DNA of 42,273 nt, taken from positions 1 to 42,273 of the forward strand of contig JAKSLP010000022.1 of assembly GCA_024401115.1 (NCBI GenBank), written 5' to 3'. Under the pieces are notes generated by a model that was not told where the DNA came from, made no database searches, and saw nothing but the letters and a program-made list of their open reading frames with translations. Below, in pieces: positions 1 to 7,895 of the stretch. This DNA is from Bacteroidaceae bacterium. GTDB lineage: Bacteria; Bacteroidota; Bacteroidia; Bacteroidales; Bacteroidaceae. Every line of letters starts with the position of its first letter. The stretch's first letter is position 1. The position numbers were made by a program, and so were the translations under genes.

Positions 1-493
1 GCCACAGCAAGTAGATAACTATATATACTGGGTTTGCAAAAGTAGCAACGATGTAGCCATAGCCATCGGTAGGAGCAATTTTTGGCTCCATGCCTGCCAA
101 CTCAGCAAACATCATGTTGTACCAGAAGTTGAACAAGTGTACCAGAACACCACCCAAAACGATGAATCCCAATACCAGCATGTTCTGGCTGATCCAAGAT
201 ACCTGCTTTGGACGATCGGTCACAGCATACTTGTTGTTACCACGAGCTTTCTGGTTCTGAAGAGTCAACCAGATTGCATAGATGATGTGAAGTGCAACCA
301 AGGCAGCCAAACCCATAGTAGCTACTACAGCATACCAGTTAGCTCCCAGGAACTCACAAATCATGTTGTAGCCGGCTTTAGAAAAGATAGCCACAACGTT
401 CATTGACGCATGGAACGTCAGGAAAAGAATAAGTGCAACGCCAGTTACTGACATCACTACCTTTCTTCCGATAGACGAATTACATAACCACAT
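1..493 (-). CDS. sdhC: Succinate dehydrogenase/fumarate reductase cytochrome b subunit (3' end cut off by window)
   Basis: This is the membrane anchor of complex II, which links the FAD/Fe-S subunits to menaquinone and works in fumarate respiration in Bacteroidales. I translated it from the ATG at 491-493 leftward. It begins MWLCNSSIGRKVVMSVTG and continues with hydrophobic helices, including LILFLTFHASMNVVAIF with a histidine suited to haem binding, and a second helix near YAVVATMGLAALVALHIIYA. About 164 codons are present and the frame is open at base 1, so the C-terminus lies outside. A good promoter sits upstream at 599-629. The SdhA and SdhB genes would be expected just beyond the left edge (inference). 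The family call rests on remembered resemblance to Bacteroides SdhC/FrdC. Confidence 0.88.
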   Translation of the reverse strand, partial: MWLCNSSIGRKVVMSVTGVALILFLTFHASMNVVAIFSKAGYNMICEFLGANWYAVVATMGLAALVALHIIYAIWLTLQNQKARGNNKYAVTDRPKQVSWISQNMLVLGFIVLGGVLVHLFNFWYNMMFAELAGMEPKIAPTDGYGYIVATFANPVYIVIYLLW

Positions 494-783
494 AAATGAT
501 TGATTTTTAATTAGATTAATTATTTGTTTAAATTTCTTTCTTGATGATACTTACTATTTTTATGGTGTTTTCCAATAATTTAACACACGTTTTGGCTACA
601 AATTTAGATTAAAAAGCCGACAAGGCAAAGAATTTTTAAAGAAATATTTCTTTTATATTTGGTATACATTTCCTACTTTTGCACACAAATCAACCCTCGT
701 TTTTCGAAATATGCATTTGGGGTGGTGTGTTACTTACGACAAATCCACCCTTGCAGAGGTTAAGAAATTAGATAAAACCATTT
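494..783. other. Divergent intergenic region between sdhC and mnmG
   Basis: This AT-rich spacer holds the sdhC promoter and, on the plus strand, a -7 box TACTTTTG at 674-681 that probably serves mnmG. The mnmG leader, about 100 bases long, contains a GC-rich 6-bp stem: GGGTGG at 720-725 pairs with CCACCC at 745-750. I see no small gene or known riboswitch in it. Confidence 0.5.
599..629 (-). promoter_or_regulatory. Bacteroidota-type promoter for the cytochrome b operon
   Basis: On the minus strand, TTTG (626-629) is followed after exactly 19 bases by TAAATTTG (599-606), matching the TTTG/TAnnTTTG consensus. Transcription would start near 592, giving a leader of roughly 100 bases. Confidence 0.7.
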
Positions 784-2655
784 ATGAGATTTGATTACGA
801 CGTTATAGTAATTGGAGCTGGACACGCAGGTTGTGAGGCTGCTCAGGCATCGGCCAGGATGGGCGCAAAGACCTGTCTGGTTACCATGGATATGAACAAG
901 ATTGCCCAAATGAGCTGCAACCCAGCCGTAGGTGGTATTGCCAAAGGACAGATCGTACGCGAGATTGATGCTTTGGGTGGCTACATGGGTATTGTCACTG
1001 ACCGTACCGCCATCCAGTTCCGTATGCTCAACCTGTCCAAAGGTCCAGCCATGTGGAGTCCAAGAGCACAATGCGATCGTGGCAAGTTCATCTGGGCCTG
1101 GCGAGAAGTTTTAGACAATACTCCCAATTTGAATATCTGGCAGGACCAGGTAAAAGAAATCATTACCGAGGGGAATACCGTTATCGGTGTAAAGACATAT
1201 CTGGAAGTGGAAATATACGCCAAGTCAGTTATCCTAACCGCAGGTACATTCCTAAACGGACTGATGCATATCGGACGCACCCAGTTGGCTGGCGGACGAA
1301 TGGCGGAACCGGCTTCATACTGCCTGACCGAAAGCATCACCCGGCACGGTATTTCTTGCGGCAGAATGAAGACAGGAACCCCAGTACGCATCGATAAGCG
1401 CAGTGTTCATTTCGAGGACATGCAGGAACAACCGGGAGAAAACACCTTCCACAAGTTCTCATTCATGGACACCGAACGGCAACTGAAGCAACTGCCTTGC
1501 TGGACCTGCAACACCAATGCCGAAGTGCACCAGACCCTGCAAGCCAATTTGAGCGATTCCCCATTGTACAACGGCCAGATTCAAAGTATCGGTCCACGTT
1601 ACTGTCCTAGTATCGAAACCAAGATTGTAACGTTTGCCGACAAGGAATCCCACCCACTCTTTTTAGAACCTGAGGGTGAGAATACCAACGAAATGTATCT
1701 GAACGGTTTCTCTTCATCCTTGCCGATGAACGTGCAAGTAGAAGCGTTGAAGAAAATTCCCGCATTCCGCGATATGGTCATTTACCGTCCAGGCTATGCT
1801 ATAGAATATGATTATTTTGATCCAACCCAGTTGAAACACACTCTAGAATCTAAGATAATTGACGGATTATTCTTTGCTGGTCAAGTAAACGGAACCACCG
1901 GATATGAGGAAGCTGGCGGACAAGGTCTGGTTGCCGGAATAAACGCAGCCTTGAAATGTACAGGTAATAAAGAATTCGTCTTAGGCAGAGACGAAGCATA
2001 TATCGGTGTATTAATCGATGATCTAGTTACCAAGGGAGTGGATGAGCCCTACCGAATGTTTACTTCCAGAGCCGAGTACCGCATTCTGCTAAGACAAGAT
2101 GATGCAGACATGCGACTGACAGAAAAAAGTTACGGAATAGGACTGGCTCAATTCGATAGATTCAAACATTTACAGACTAAAAAGAAGTATATCCAAGATA
2201 TTATTAGTTACTGCCAGAATTTTTCTGTGCGGGCTGACCGTATCAATGAGGGATTGCAGAAGATTGGCACCACCCCACTAACACGTGGATGCAAGTTGGA
2301 GGCACTGATCAGCAGGCCAGAGATTACCATTGAAAACATCGCCGAATTTATCCCTCAGTTCAAGCAACTTTTGGATAGTATTTCTGAACGAAAAGAAGAA
2401 ATTATCGAGGCTGCAGAAGTAAACATAAAATACAAAGGATACATCGAACGCGAAAGACAATTTGCTGAGAAAATGCAAAGACTGGAATCTATCAAAATTA
2501 AAGGTGTATTCGATTACACCAGCATGAATCAGCTTAGCACAGAAGCCAGACAAAAGTTGTCACGCATCAATCCGGAAACATTGGCGCAGGCCAGTCGCAT
2601 ACCAGGAGTTTCACCTTCTGACATCAATGTGCTGCTAGTGCTGATGGGGAGATAG
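784..2655 (+). CDS. mnmG: tRNA uridine-5-carboxymethylaminomethyl modification enzyme MnmG (GidA)
   Basis: This is the FAD-dependent partner of MnmE. Together they install the cmnm5 group on the wobble uridine of certain tRNAs in the cytoplasm. The 623-residue length is normal for the family. Visible features are the N-terminal FAD-binding GAGHAGCEAA (11-20), the GPRYCPSIE motif with the conserved cysteine (about 270-278), the GQVNGTTGYEEAGGQG segment (about 366-381) and PYRMFTSRAEYR near 422. The start is the first ATG giving the standard family N-terminus. It is followed by apt and uvrC in the same direction, with a parS site in the 52-base gap. I see nothing abnormal in it. Confidence 0.97.
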   Translation: MRFDYDVIVIGAGHAGCEAAQASARMGAKTCLVTMDMNKIAQMSCNPAVGGIAKGQIVREIDALGGYMGIVTDRTAIQFRMLNLSKGPAMWSPRAQCDRGKFIWAWREVLDNTPNLNIWQDQVKEIITEGNTVIGVKTYLEVEIYAKSVILTAGTFLNGLMHIGRTQLAGGRMAEPASYCLTESITRHGISCGRMKTGTPVRIDKRSVHFEDMQEQPGENTFHKFSFMDTERQLKQLPCWTCNTNAEVHQTLQANLSDSPLYNGQIQSIGPRYCPSIETKIVTFADKESHPLFLEPEGENTNEMYLNGFSSSLPMNVQVEALKKIPAFRDMVIYRPGYAIEYDYFDPTQLKHTLESKIIDGLFFAGQVNGTTGYEEAGGQGLVAGINAALKCTGNKEFVLGRDEAYIGVLIDDLVTKGVDEPYRMFTSRAEYRILLRQDDADMRLTEKSYGIGLAQFDRFKHLQTKKKYIQDIISYCQNFSVRADRINEGLQKIGTTPLTRGCKLEALISRPEITIENIAEFIPQFKQLLDSISERKEEIIEAAEVNIKYKGYIERERQFAEKMQRLESIKIKGVFDYTSMNQLSTEARQKLSRINPETLAQASRIPGVSPSDINVLLVLMGR

Positions 2656-2663
2656 CCGATTAA

Positions 2664-2679
2664 TGTTTCACGTGGAACA
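2664..2679. promoter_or_regulatory. parS: parS centromere-like site (ParB/Spo0J binding)
   Basis: The 16 bases TGTTTCACGTGGAACA read on the other strand as TGTTCCACGTGAAACA, which fits the bacterial chromosomal parS consensus TGTTNCACGTGAAACA at every position. The site begins 9 bases after the mnmG stop codon. ParB loads at such sites to organise and segregate the replication-origin region. A perfect match of this length in a 42-kb window is very unlikely by chance. It suggests this part of the chromosome is origin-proximal (inference). Confidence 0.87.
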
Positions 2680-2707
2680 AATACAATAATACTTTAAGAA
2701 TAAAATT

Positions 2708-3241
2708 ATGGAAAACAAAGAATTAATGGAGAACCTTAGAATTGTTCCTAACTTTCCAATTAAGGGAATTCAATTCTATGATGTAACCACATTGTTCAAG
2801 AATCCAGCTTGTCTAAAAGAGTTGGAAGAACGTTTGTACAACTTGTATAAAGATAAAGGTATCACCAAAGTAGTAGGTATTGAATCCCGAGGTTTCGTAA
2901 TGGGATCTATACTGGCAAGCCGTTTAGGTGCAGGTCTTGTCTTGGCCAGAAAACCAGGAAAATTACCAGCAGATGTGATTGAGGAAAGCTATGGCAAAGA
3001 GTATGGAGTAGACAGAATCCAAATCCATAAAGACGCCATCAGTAAGGATGATGTAATTTTGATTCACGACGACTTGATTGCAACCGGTGGAAGTTTGAAC
3101 GCTGTATACAATCTAGTTCAAAAATTCGAGCCAAAACAGACCTATGTAAATGTACTATTCGAGATGGTTGACTTAAAAGGAAGACGGCTGTTTGATGAGA
3201 ATATCGAATTAACTGCTTTAATGGATCTTTACGGAGAGTAA
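2708..3241 (+). CDS. apt: Adenine phosphoribosyltransferase
   Basis: The enzyme salvages adenine by transferring it to PRPP, making AMP and pyrophosphate. The 177-residue protein is of usual length. The PRPP-binding loop is clear at about 116-129 (ILIHDDLIATGGSL), and GIESRGFVMG (57-66) is typical of the family. The start ATG follows an AT-rich stretch. Its TAA stop shares its last base with the ATG of uvrC (TAATG at 3239-3243), so the two genes are very probably translationally coupled in one operon. Confidence 0.96.
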   Translation: MENKELMENLRIVPNFPIKGIQFYDVTTLFKNPACLKELEERLYNLYKDKGITKVVGIESRGFVMGSILASRLGAGLVLARKPGKLPADVIEESYGKEYGVDRIQIHKDAISKDDVILIHDDLIATGGSLNAVYNLVQKFEPKQTYVNVLFEMVDLKGRRLFDENIELTALMDLYGE

Positions 3242-5067
3242 TGCAAATTGAAGATCTGAATACCACCGACTACTTGAAAACAGTAGTAAGCAATCTCCCT
3301 GAAGGACCCGGATGCTACCAGTATCTGGATTCTTCAGGGAAGATTATTTATGTTGGTAAAGCAAAGAACTTGAAAAGAAGAGTGAGCTCTTATTTCAATA
3401 AAGATCAAAAATTGCCAAAAACTCGCGTTCTGGTCAGCAAAATCTGCGACATAAAATATGTAGTAGTTAAAACCGAACAGGACGCTCTACTGTTAGAGAA
3501 TAACCTAATCAAGAAATATCGTCCCAGATACAATGTACTATTAAAAGACGATAAGACCTACCCTTCCATCTGTATTACGAAAGAGGCCTTTCCACGTGTT
3601 TTCAAAACCCGTAATATAGACAGAAAAGGCGGAACCTATTACGGCCCCTACACTAATGTGTACGCCTTGAACACCTTATTGGAATTGTTTGGTAAACTCT
3701 ATCCTTTGCGCACATGCCATCAGGTACTGACCATAGATTCCATCGAAAACAAGAAGTACAAAGTGTGCCTGGAATACCATATGAAGAACTGCCTAGGACC
3801 GTGTGTGGGAAAGCAAAAACAAGAGGAATACGCCAAGAATATAGAAGAAATTCGCGAGATTCTTAAGGGAAACATAAGCGAAATCAGCCGTCGTCTGAAA
3901 GAGGAAATGATGGATTTAGCCAGTCAGCTTCGGTTTGAGGAAGCCCAACTGATTAAGCAAAAATACGACATTCTGGAAGGATTCCGCAGCAAGAGTGAAG
4001 TAGTTAGCCAGGTGATGCACAATATCGATGTGTTCAGTATCATCGAAGATAAAGATGTGGCATTTATCAACTATCTGCACATCACCAACGGATGCATTAA
4101 CCAAGCCTTTACATTTGAATACAAGAAGAAACTGGATGAAACCAAGGAGGAATTGCTAGCAATGGGTATAATTGAGATGCGCGAACGCTATAAAAGCCAT
4201 TCCAAAGAAATTATTGTACCCTACCCTATTGATCTTCCTTTGGAAAATGTAACTCTCACCATACCCCAAAGAGGTGACAAGAAAACTCTATTGGAACTTT
4301 CGGAAAAGAACGTTTTGCAATATAAACTGGACCGCATAAAACAACTTGAAAAGCTGAATCCAGAACAAAAATCGGTTAGGTTGATGAAGGAAATACAAGA
4401 TGCTCTTCAGTTACCTAAACGTCCGATTCGCATAGAATGTTTTGATAACTCCAACATATCGGGAACGAATGCCGTAGCAGCTTGTGTGGTATTTGAAAAA
4501 GCCAAACCAAACAAAAAACTATACCGTAAATACAACATCAAAACCGTAGAGGGCCCCGATGATTATGCATCCATGCAGGAGGTTGTCAGACGCCGTTACA
4601 CCCGACTTATTGAGGAAAATGAGACCCTACCAGACTTGATCATTACCGATGGCGGTAAAGGCCAGATGGAAGTCGTAAGACAAGTGATTGAGGACGAACT
4701 GCACCTGCAGATACCTATCGCCGGTTTGGCAAAAGATAACAGACATAGAACCAATGAGCTACTATTTGGTTTTCCACCGATAACGATTGGATTAAAAACG
4801 GAATCACCTGTATTCCATTTACTTACGAGGATACAAGATGAAGTGCATCGATTTGCTATAACATTCCATCGGGATAAACGAAGTAAAACCCAAGTACATT
4901 CTGAACTGGATGACATAAAAGGTATAGGAAAACAAACGCAAATTGTATTACTTAAACATTTTAAGAGTGTGGCAAAAATAAAAAATGCTTCAGAAGAAGA
5001 GTTAGCAGAGGTAATAGGCAAATCAAAAGCCAAGCTCATAAAAGAAAACCTCAGTAAAGCTATATAA
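3241..5067 (+). CDS. uvrC: Excinuclease ABC subunit C
   Basis: UvrC makes both incisions beside bulky DNA lesions after UvrA/UvrB recognition. At 608 residues it is full length. Domains in order are an N-terminal GIY-YIG nuclease (GCYQYLD...IIYVGKAKNLKRRV, about 24-48), the UVR motif that contacts UvrB (about 222-245), the RNase H-like nuclease domain starting near IECFDNSNISG (about 398), and a C-terminal helix-hairpin-helix near LDDIKGIGKQTQIVLLKHF (about 553-572). The start overlaps the apt stop by one base. The downstream gene dtd appears to have its own -7 box. Confidence 0.97.
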   Translation: MQIEDLNTTDYLKTVVSNLPEGPGCYQYLDSSGKIIYVGKAKNLKRRVSSYFNKDQKLPKTRVLVSKICDIKYVVVKTEQDALLLENNLIKKYRPRYNVLLKDDKTYPSICITKEAFPRVFKTRNIDRKGGTYYGPYTNVYALNTLLELFGKLYPLRTCHQVLTIDSIENKKYKVCLEYHMKNCLGPCVGKQKQEEYAKNIEEIREILKGNISEISRRLKEEMMDLASQLRFEEAQLIKQKYDILEGFRSKSEVVSQVMHNIDVFSIIEDKDVAFINYLHITNGCINQAFTFEYKKKLDETKEELLAMGIIEMRERYKSHSKEIIVPYPIDLPLENVTLTIPQRGDKKTLLELSEKNVLQYKLDRIKQLEKLNPEQKSVRLMKEIQDALQLPKRPIRIECFDNSNISGTNAVAACVVFEKAKPNKKLYRKYNIKTVEGPDDYASMQEVVRRRYTRLIEENETLPDLIITDGGKGQMEVVRQVIEDELHLQIPIAGLAKDNRHRTNELLFGFPPITIGLKTESPVFHLLTRIQDEVHRFAITFHRDKRSKTQVHSELDDIKGIGKQTQIVLLKHFKSVAKIKNASEEELAEVIGKSKAKLIKENLSKAI

Positions 5068-5082
5068 ATAAGAAAAAAGTAG

Positions 5083-5090
5083 TAAGTTTG
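5083..5090 (+). promoter_or_regulatory. -7 box upstream of dtd
   Basis: TAAGTTTG matches TAnnTTTG and lies 16 bases before the dtd start. I see no clear -33 TTTG at the expected distance, so this is a tentative promoter for the dtd-mazG-deoC group. Confidence 0.4.
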
Positions 5091-5106
5091 CAAAAAATAT
5101 AGAAAC

Positions 5107-5559
5107 ATGAGAGTTGTCATACAAAGAGTGAAAGAGGCTTCTGTAACCATAAATGGAGTGATAAAATCAGAAATCAAGGTAGGTTTCATGATTTTATTGG
5201 GAATAGAAGAGTCTGACAATCAGGAAGATATAGATTGGCTGTGCAAAAAGATAACGGCATTACGGGTTTTCGACGATGAGCAAGGGGTTATGAATAAAAG
5301 CATCATGGATATTAATGGTGAAATACTTCTAGTAAGCCAGTTTACACTAATGGCCAGTACAAAAAAAGGAAACAGACCCAGCTATATCAAAGCTGCAAAA
5401 CCGGAAATTTCAATTCCTTTATACGAAGATTTCTGTAAAACACTGACCGCCTCATTAGGTAAGCCAATCGGTACAGGAGAATTTGGTGCAGACATGAAAG
5501 TAAGTTTAATCAATGATGGCCCTGTAACCATTTGCATGGACACCAAAAACAAAGAATAG
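5107..5559 (+). CDS. dtd: D-aminoacyl-tRNA deacylase
   Basis: It hydrolyses D-amino acids (and glycine mischarged on tRNA-Ala) from tRNA, keeping D-residues out of protein. The 150-residue length is typical. Family motifs are the N-terminal MRVVIQRVKEASV, the catalytic-loop SQFTLMA (about 78-84) and the C-terminal NDGPVT that carries the Gly-cisPro hook. It is followed after 2 bases by the next gene, indicating an operon with the pyrophosphohydrolase and deoC. Confidence 0.96.
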   Translation: MRVVIQRVKEASVTINGVIKSEIKVGFMILLGIEESDNQEDIDWLCKKITALRVFDDEQGVMNKSIMDINGEILLVSQFTLMASTKKGNRPSYIKAAKPEISIPLYEDFCKTLTASLGKPIGTGEFGADMKVSLINDGPVTICMDTKNKE

Positions 5560-5561
5560 AT

Positions 5562-5894
5562 ATGACAATTAAAGAAGCCCAAGAGCAAGTAGATCAATGG
5601 ATAAAGACCTATGGAGTACGCTATTTTAGCGAACTTACCAATATGGCAATCTTAACCGAAGAAGTAGGTGAATTGGCAAAAGTAATGGCCAGGAAGTATG
5701 GCGATCAATCATTCAAACCTGGAGATAAAGAAAATATTGGTGATGAAATGGCCGATATACTATGGGTTCTGTGTTGTCTGGCAAATCAAACAGGTATTGA
5801 TTTAACTACTGAATTTCAGAGAAATATTGAAAAGAAAACCCAAAGGGATAAAGAGCGTCATATCAATAATCCAAAATTAAAAGAGAATTATTAA
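5562..5894 (+). CDS. MazG-like nucleotide pyrophosphohydrolase
   Basis: This small enzyme (110 residues from this start) belongs to the all-alpha NTP pyrophosphatase (MazG-like) superfamily, which hydrolyses nucleoside triphosphates to monophosphates. The metal-binding helix pattern is visible as EEVGELAKVMARKYGD and later GDEMADILWVLCCLANQ, with the expected EExxE and ExxD acidic residues. The frame also runs back to an ATG at 5532 inside dtd. I prefer 5562 because it lies just after the dtd stop and starts the normal domain. The true substrate (dCTP, dUTP or a damaged nucleotide) cannot be told from sequence. Confidence 0.88.
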   Translation: MTIKEAQEQVDQWIKTYGVRYFSELTNMAILTEEVGELAKVMARKYGDQSFKPGDKENIGDEMADILWVLCCLANQTGIDLTTEFQRNIEKKTQRDKERHINNPKLKENY

Positions 5895-5916
5895 TAATAT
5901 AATATAGTTAATTATT

Positions 5917-6810
5917 ATGGATACAATTAATAACAAATATACACAGGCATTTGCCAAGTATAATACCGATTTGGATGACAGTCAGATTAAAAAAGAAGTG
6001 ACCAATCTGCTCAACAAACATCTTGAGGAAAACAGAACTCTGGAAGTTAAGAAATTCCTTTTCGGAAGTATCGAACTAACCTCACTGAAACCTACCGATC
6101 ATGATGCAAACATCATAAGAATGGTTGAAAAGGTGAATGATTTCGACGATAAGTATCCTCACCTACCCCATGTGGCAACAATCTGTGTATACCCCAATTT
6201 TGCAGGAACAGTAAGCGAATCACTGGATGTTGATGGAGTTGAAATAGCATGTGTTTCTGGTAGTTTCCCTTCATCACAGACATTCATTGAGGTAAAGATA
6301 GCCGAAACAGCACTGGCAATAAAAGATGGCGCAACCGAAATTGACATGGTTCTTCCTGTTGGTAAATTCCTAGCCGGTGATTATGAGTCCGTTTCGGATG
6401 AAATTGAAGAAATCAAAGCCATTTGCGGAGAGAAAAAACTAAAAGTAATCTTAGAAACAGGTTGCTTGGAAAGTGCAAAAAACATCAAAAAAGCATCCAT
6501 TATCGCTATGTATTCAGGCGCTGATTACATTAAGACCTCTACCGGTAAAGAGAAGATATCAGCCACTCCAGAATCGGCCTATGTGATGTGTCAAGCCATT
6601 AAAGAATACTTTAATGAAACAGGACGAATTGTAGGTTTTAAACCTGCTGGTGGACTAAATACAGTAGAAGACGCTATCACCTACTACACCATCGTTAAGG
6701 AGGTGCTAGGAGAACAATGGTTGACTAACGAATTATTCCGATTAGGAACGAGTAGATTGGCTAATCTTTTACTTTCTGATATTGAAGGTGAAGAAATTAA
6801 GTTCTTCTAA
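5917..6810 (+). CDS. deoC: Deoxyribose-phosphate aldolase
   Basis: It cleaves 2-deoxyribose-5-phosphate to glyceraldehyde-3-phosphate and acetaldehyde, feeding deoxynucleoside carbon into glycolysis. The 297-residue length fits the longer Bacteroidota form. The Schiff-base lysine is Lys206 in GADYIKTSTGK and the assisting lysine is Lys242 in VGFKPAGG. EIDMVLPVG (about 141-149) contributes the catalytic aspartate. It is last in the dtd-MazG-deoC run and is followed at once by a strong bidirectional terminator. Confidence 0.97.
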   Translation: MDTINNKYTQAFAKYNTDLDDSQIKKEVTNLLNKHLEENRTLEVKKFLFGSIELTSLKPTDHDANIIRMVEKVNDFDDKYPHLPHVATICVYPNFAGTVSESLDVDGVEIACVSGSFPSSQTFIEVKIAETALAIKDGATEIDMVLPVGKFLAGDYESVSDEIEEIKAICGEKKLKVILETGCLESAKNIKKASIIAMYSGADYIKTSTGKEKISATPESAYVMCQAIKEYFNETGRIVGFKPAGGLNTVEDAITYYTIVKEVLGEQWLTNELFRLGTSRLANLLLSDIEGEEIKFF

Positions 6811-6811
6811 T

Positions 6812-6841
6812 AATAAAGGAGGGTCTAAACCCTCCTTTATT
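6812..6841. terminator. Bidirectional intrinsic terminator between deoC and the polyprenyl synthetase gene
   Basis: A perfect 13-bp stem (AATAAAGGAGGGT at 6812-6824 with its complement at 6829-6841) encloses a 4-base loop and has A/T tracts on both sides. It sits between convergent genes. Confidence 0.9.
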
Positions 6842-7809
6842 TATTTATCACGATCGGATACGAAATTCAAATAAGCAATCAAACCATCAAGTACATCCTG
6901 TGGTGCATTTTGTGGCAAGCAACGCAAAGCCTTATCATGTAAATCCGCCATTACACTTCTAGCATAATCTATACCACCCTCATTGATAACCTGTTGAATA
7001 AAGTCTTGGATTTCAATTTCTGATGCAGATAGAGAGCGAATTCTTAATGCCTGTTCACGCAAAGCTTCATTATCTGTATTGTTAACAACATACAAGGCAG
7101 GTAAAGTTAACTTACCCTCACGCATATCATTACCGGTTGGCTTTCCCACATCCTTCGAATAATAATCGAAAATATCATCGCGAATCTGGAAAATCATACC
7201 CACACATTCACCAAATTGCCTGCATTGCTCAATCTGTTCCTTTGAGGCGCCTACGGAAATAGCACCCAGCATACAACACGCTTCAAAAAGTGATGCAGTC
7301 TTTTGTCTAATTACACTGTAATAAGAATCTTCTGAAAATGTTGTTGCAGTGGTATTAAACAACTGAAGCAACTCACCTGCCGCTAAATATTGCCCCAATG
7401 ATGAAACAATATTTACCGATTCAATATCTGTCTTTGAAACATACAAAAGACTGGTTGACAATAGAAAATCACCAGAAAGAACTGATACTTTATTATTAAA
7501 AGCGGCATTAACAGAAGGCATACCGCGTCGTTGATCGCTTTCGTCAACCACATCATCATGAACCAAACTGGCAGTATGCAACAATTCCAAAGATATCGCA
7601 GAATTATAAGTTTGCTGATTGACTTCACCAAATAAACGCGCCATAAGCAAGGTTAAAACCGGTCTCATTTGCTTACCAGTACCCTTACGAAGATGCATTA
7701 GAACCTGATTCAACAATGCATTCTCGCTTTTCAACGCTTCAGTATAAAGCAATTGAAAAGTAGAAAATTCTTGCTGAATTGGATATTTGATGATCTCTAG
7801 CGGATTCAT
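6841..7809 (-). CDS. Polyprenyl diphosphate synthase (long-chain trans-prenyltransferase)
   Basis: It extends allylic diphosphates with isopentenyl diphosphate to build the isoprenoid tail of menaquinone or a similar lipid. Both Asp-rich motifs are intact: DDVVD (85-89) and DDIFD (211-215) in this numbering, followed by KPTGND. The frame extends upstream to a GTG at 7839, but that codon overlaps the -7 box TAATTTTG (7839-7846 on the minus strand). I therefore take the ATG at 7809, giving 322 residues. It is a single-gene unit between the deoC terminator and divergent polA. The chain length of the product cannot be read from sequence. Confidence 0.92.
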   Translation of the reverse strand: MNPLEIIKYPIQQEFSTFQLLYTEALKSENALLNQVLMHLRKGTGKQMRPVLTLLMARLFGEVNQQTYNSAISLELLHTASLVHDDVVDESDQRRGMPSVNAAFNNKVSVLSGDFLLSTSLLYVSKTDIESVNIVSSLGQYLAAGELLQLFNTTATTFSEDSYYSVIRQKTASLFEACCMLGAISVGASKEQIEQCRQFGECVGMIFQIRDDIFDYYSKDVGKPTGNDMREGKLTLPALYVVNNTDNEALREQALRIRSLSASEIEIQDFIQQVINEGGIDYARSVMADLHDKALRCLPQNAPQDVLDGLIAYLNFVSDRDK

Positions 7810-7838
7810 GTTCTCTTTTATAATTCGTAAATCGAACA

Positions 7839-7846
7839 CAAAATTA
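7839..7846 (-). promoter_or_regulatory. -7 box for the polyprenyl synthase gene
   Basis: On the minus strand TAATTTTG matches TAnnTTTG. A weak CTTG lies 18 bases upstream (7865-7868). The box decides the start codon, because transcription would begin near 7832, downstream of the alternative GTG. Confidence 0.5.
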
Positions 7847-7895
7847 CAAATAAAAAGGGAAAATCAAGTTTTTTTCGTAAATTTACCGAGGAAAA

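Noticed and set aside
5532..5561. Upstream start for the MazG-like gene inside dtd
   Set aside because: It adds residues unlike the family, and the ATG just after the dtd stop gives the normal N-terminus.
7810..7839. GTG start at 7839 for the polyprenyl synthase
   Set aside because: It overlaps the -7 box, so it would lie upstream of the transcript start.
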